Positions 15,464 to 15,641 of a stretch of DNA of 15,641 nt are shown piece by piece. The position numbers and the translations under genes were made by a program. The notes beneath the pieces are model-generated. The model was not told the DNA's origin and searched no databases. It worked only from the letters and a program-made list of their open reading frames with translations. This DNA is from an uncultured Clostridia bacterium (lineage in GTDB: Bacteria; Bacillota; Clostridia; Lachnospirales; Lachnospiraceae), in NCBI GenBank assembly GCA_946620335.1, contig CAMONF010000199.1, forward strand, positions 1 to 15,641, given 5' to 3'. How positions within the stretch are numbered: the first letter of the stretch is position 1; each line of letters opens with the position of its first letter.

Positions 15464-15492
15464 ATTATAGAACATTAGTTCGCAAATGACAA
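15464..15492 (-). promoter_or_regulatory. Sigma-A consensus promoter of rmuC
   Basis: On the minus strand, -35 TTGTCA (15487-15492) and a perfect -10 TATAAT (15464-15469) are separated by 17 nt, about 36 nt upstream of the rmuC ATG. The decayed palindrome half-copy begins 3 nt beyond the -35 box. Confidence 0.8.
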
Positions 15493-15495
15493 GAT

Positions 15496-15540
15496 AAAAA
15501 AGTGGGAATCAGAGGCAGCTCCTTTTCCAAGGTTTCTCTG
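15496..15540. repeat. Decayed tandem half-copy of the palindromic element
   Basis: These 45 nt align without gaps to the following 45 nt (15541-15585), with 39 identical. Four of the six differences are transitions clustered in the GGGACGGT segment, which here reads AGGCAGC. Only the left arm and loop are present; no matching right arm follows, so it cannot form the long hairpin alone. Confidence 0.85.
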
Positions 15541-15625
15541 AAAAAAGTGGGAATCAGGGACGGTTCCTTTTCCCAGTTTTCTCTGAAAACTGGGAAAAGG
15601 AACCGTCCCTGATTCCCACTTTTTT
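15541..15625. repeat. Long palindromic (MITE/REP-like) element, copy 2, perfect
   Basis: Two 41-nt arms, 15541-15581 and 15585-15625, are perfect inverse complements around a TCT loop, with six A's at one end and six T's at the other. The arms match copy 1 except for one base. Any RNA across it would form a 41-bp hairpin. It lies upstream of the rmuC promoter, where it could stop incoming transcription. What lies beyond 15641 is outside the window. Confidence 0.95.
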
Positions 15626-15641
15626 CTCTGCAAGCCGGGAA

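Noticed and set aside
5168..15625. The two palindromes as ends of a 10.4-kb composite mobile element
   Set aside because: The enclosed genes are core DNA-repair and housekeeping genes with no transposase or integrase, and the palindromes look like dispersed independent copies.

Overview
The window is GC-rich (about 60% by eye), and every gene I can support lies on the minus strand. The gene content is AddA/AddB with an AddB iron-sulfur signature, RmuC, an AEC permease, and a clostridial-type Ser/Thr kinase with an HRD-x-SPDN catalytic loop. With consensus Firmicutes-like promoters and strong GGAGG ribosome binding sites, this points to Bacillota, class Clostridia, probably a high-GC Lachnospiraceae-like lineage. 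That placement is inference from family resemblance.

Layout, read in the direction of transcription from the high-coordinate end. (1) At 15464-15641 a long palindromic element and a decayed tandem half-copy sit directly upstream of a TTGTCA-N17-TATAAT promoter. (2) rmuC (13851-15428) has an unusual tail of six 12-residue repeats. Two more repeat units lie beyond the stop, each broken by an in-frame stop codon. (3) addB (10236-13661) and addA (6176-10243) overlap by 8 nt and encode the two-subunit helicase-nuclease for double-strand break repair. With rmuC they form a DNA-recombination block. (4) A classical short-chain dehydrogenase (5268-6041) has its own promoter. (5) A second, nearly identical copy of the palindromic element (5168-5250) lies between the SDR and the next unit and could terminate transcription. 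(6) A probable three-gene unit follows: an AEC-family permease with a GTG start (4109-5053), a membrane Ser/Thr kinase with a C-terminal leucine-rich-repeat ectodomain (1099-4065), and a double-FHA ABC transporter gene (1-1106). The last gene overlaps the kinase stop by 8 nt and runs off the window.

The most interesting biology is the kinase/FHA-ABC pair. An outside LRR sensor could switch an inside kinase whose phosphorylated targets are read by two intact FHA domains on a transporter ATPase. This resembles PknF-Rv1747 of Mycobacterium tuberculosis in logic but has an LRR sensor. Second are the two near-identical ~80-bp palindromes about 10.4 kb apart, each just upstream of a promoter. Third is the 36-bp repeat array that sets the length of the RmuC tail. 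No gene-free stretch exceeds 300 bp, and I saw no tRNA, rRNA, CRISPR array or transposase gene.
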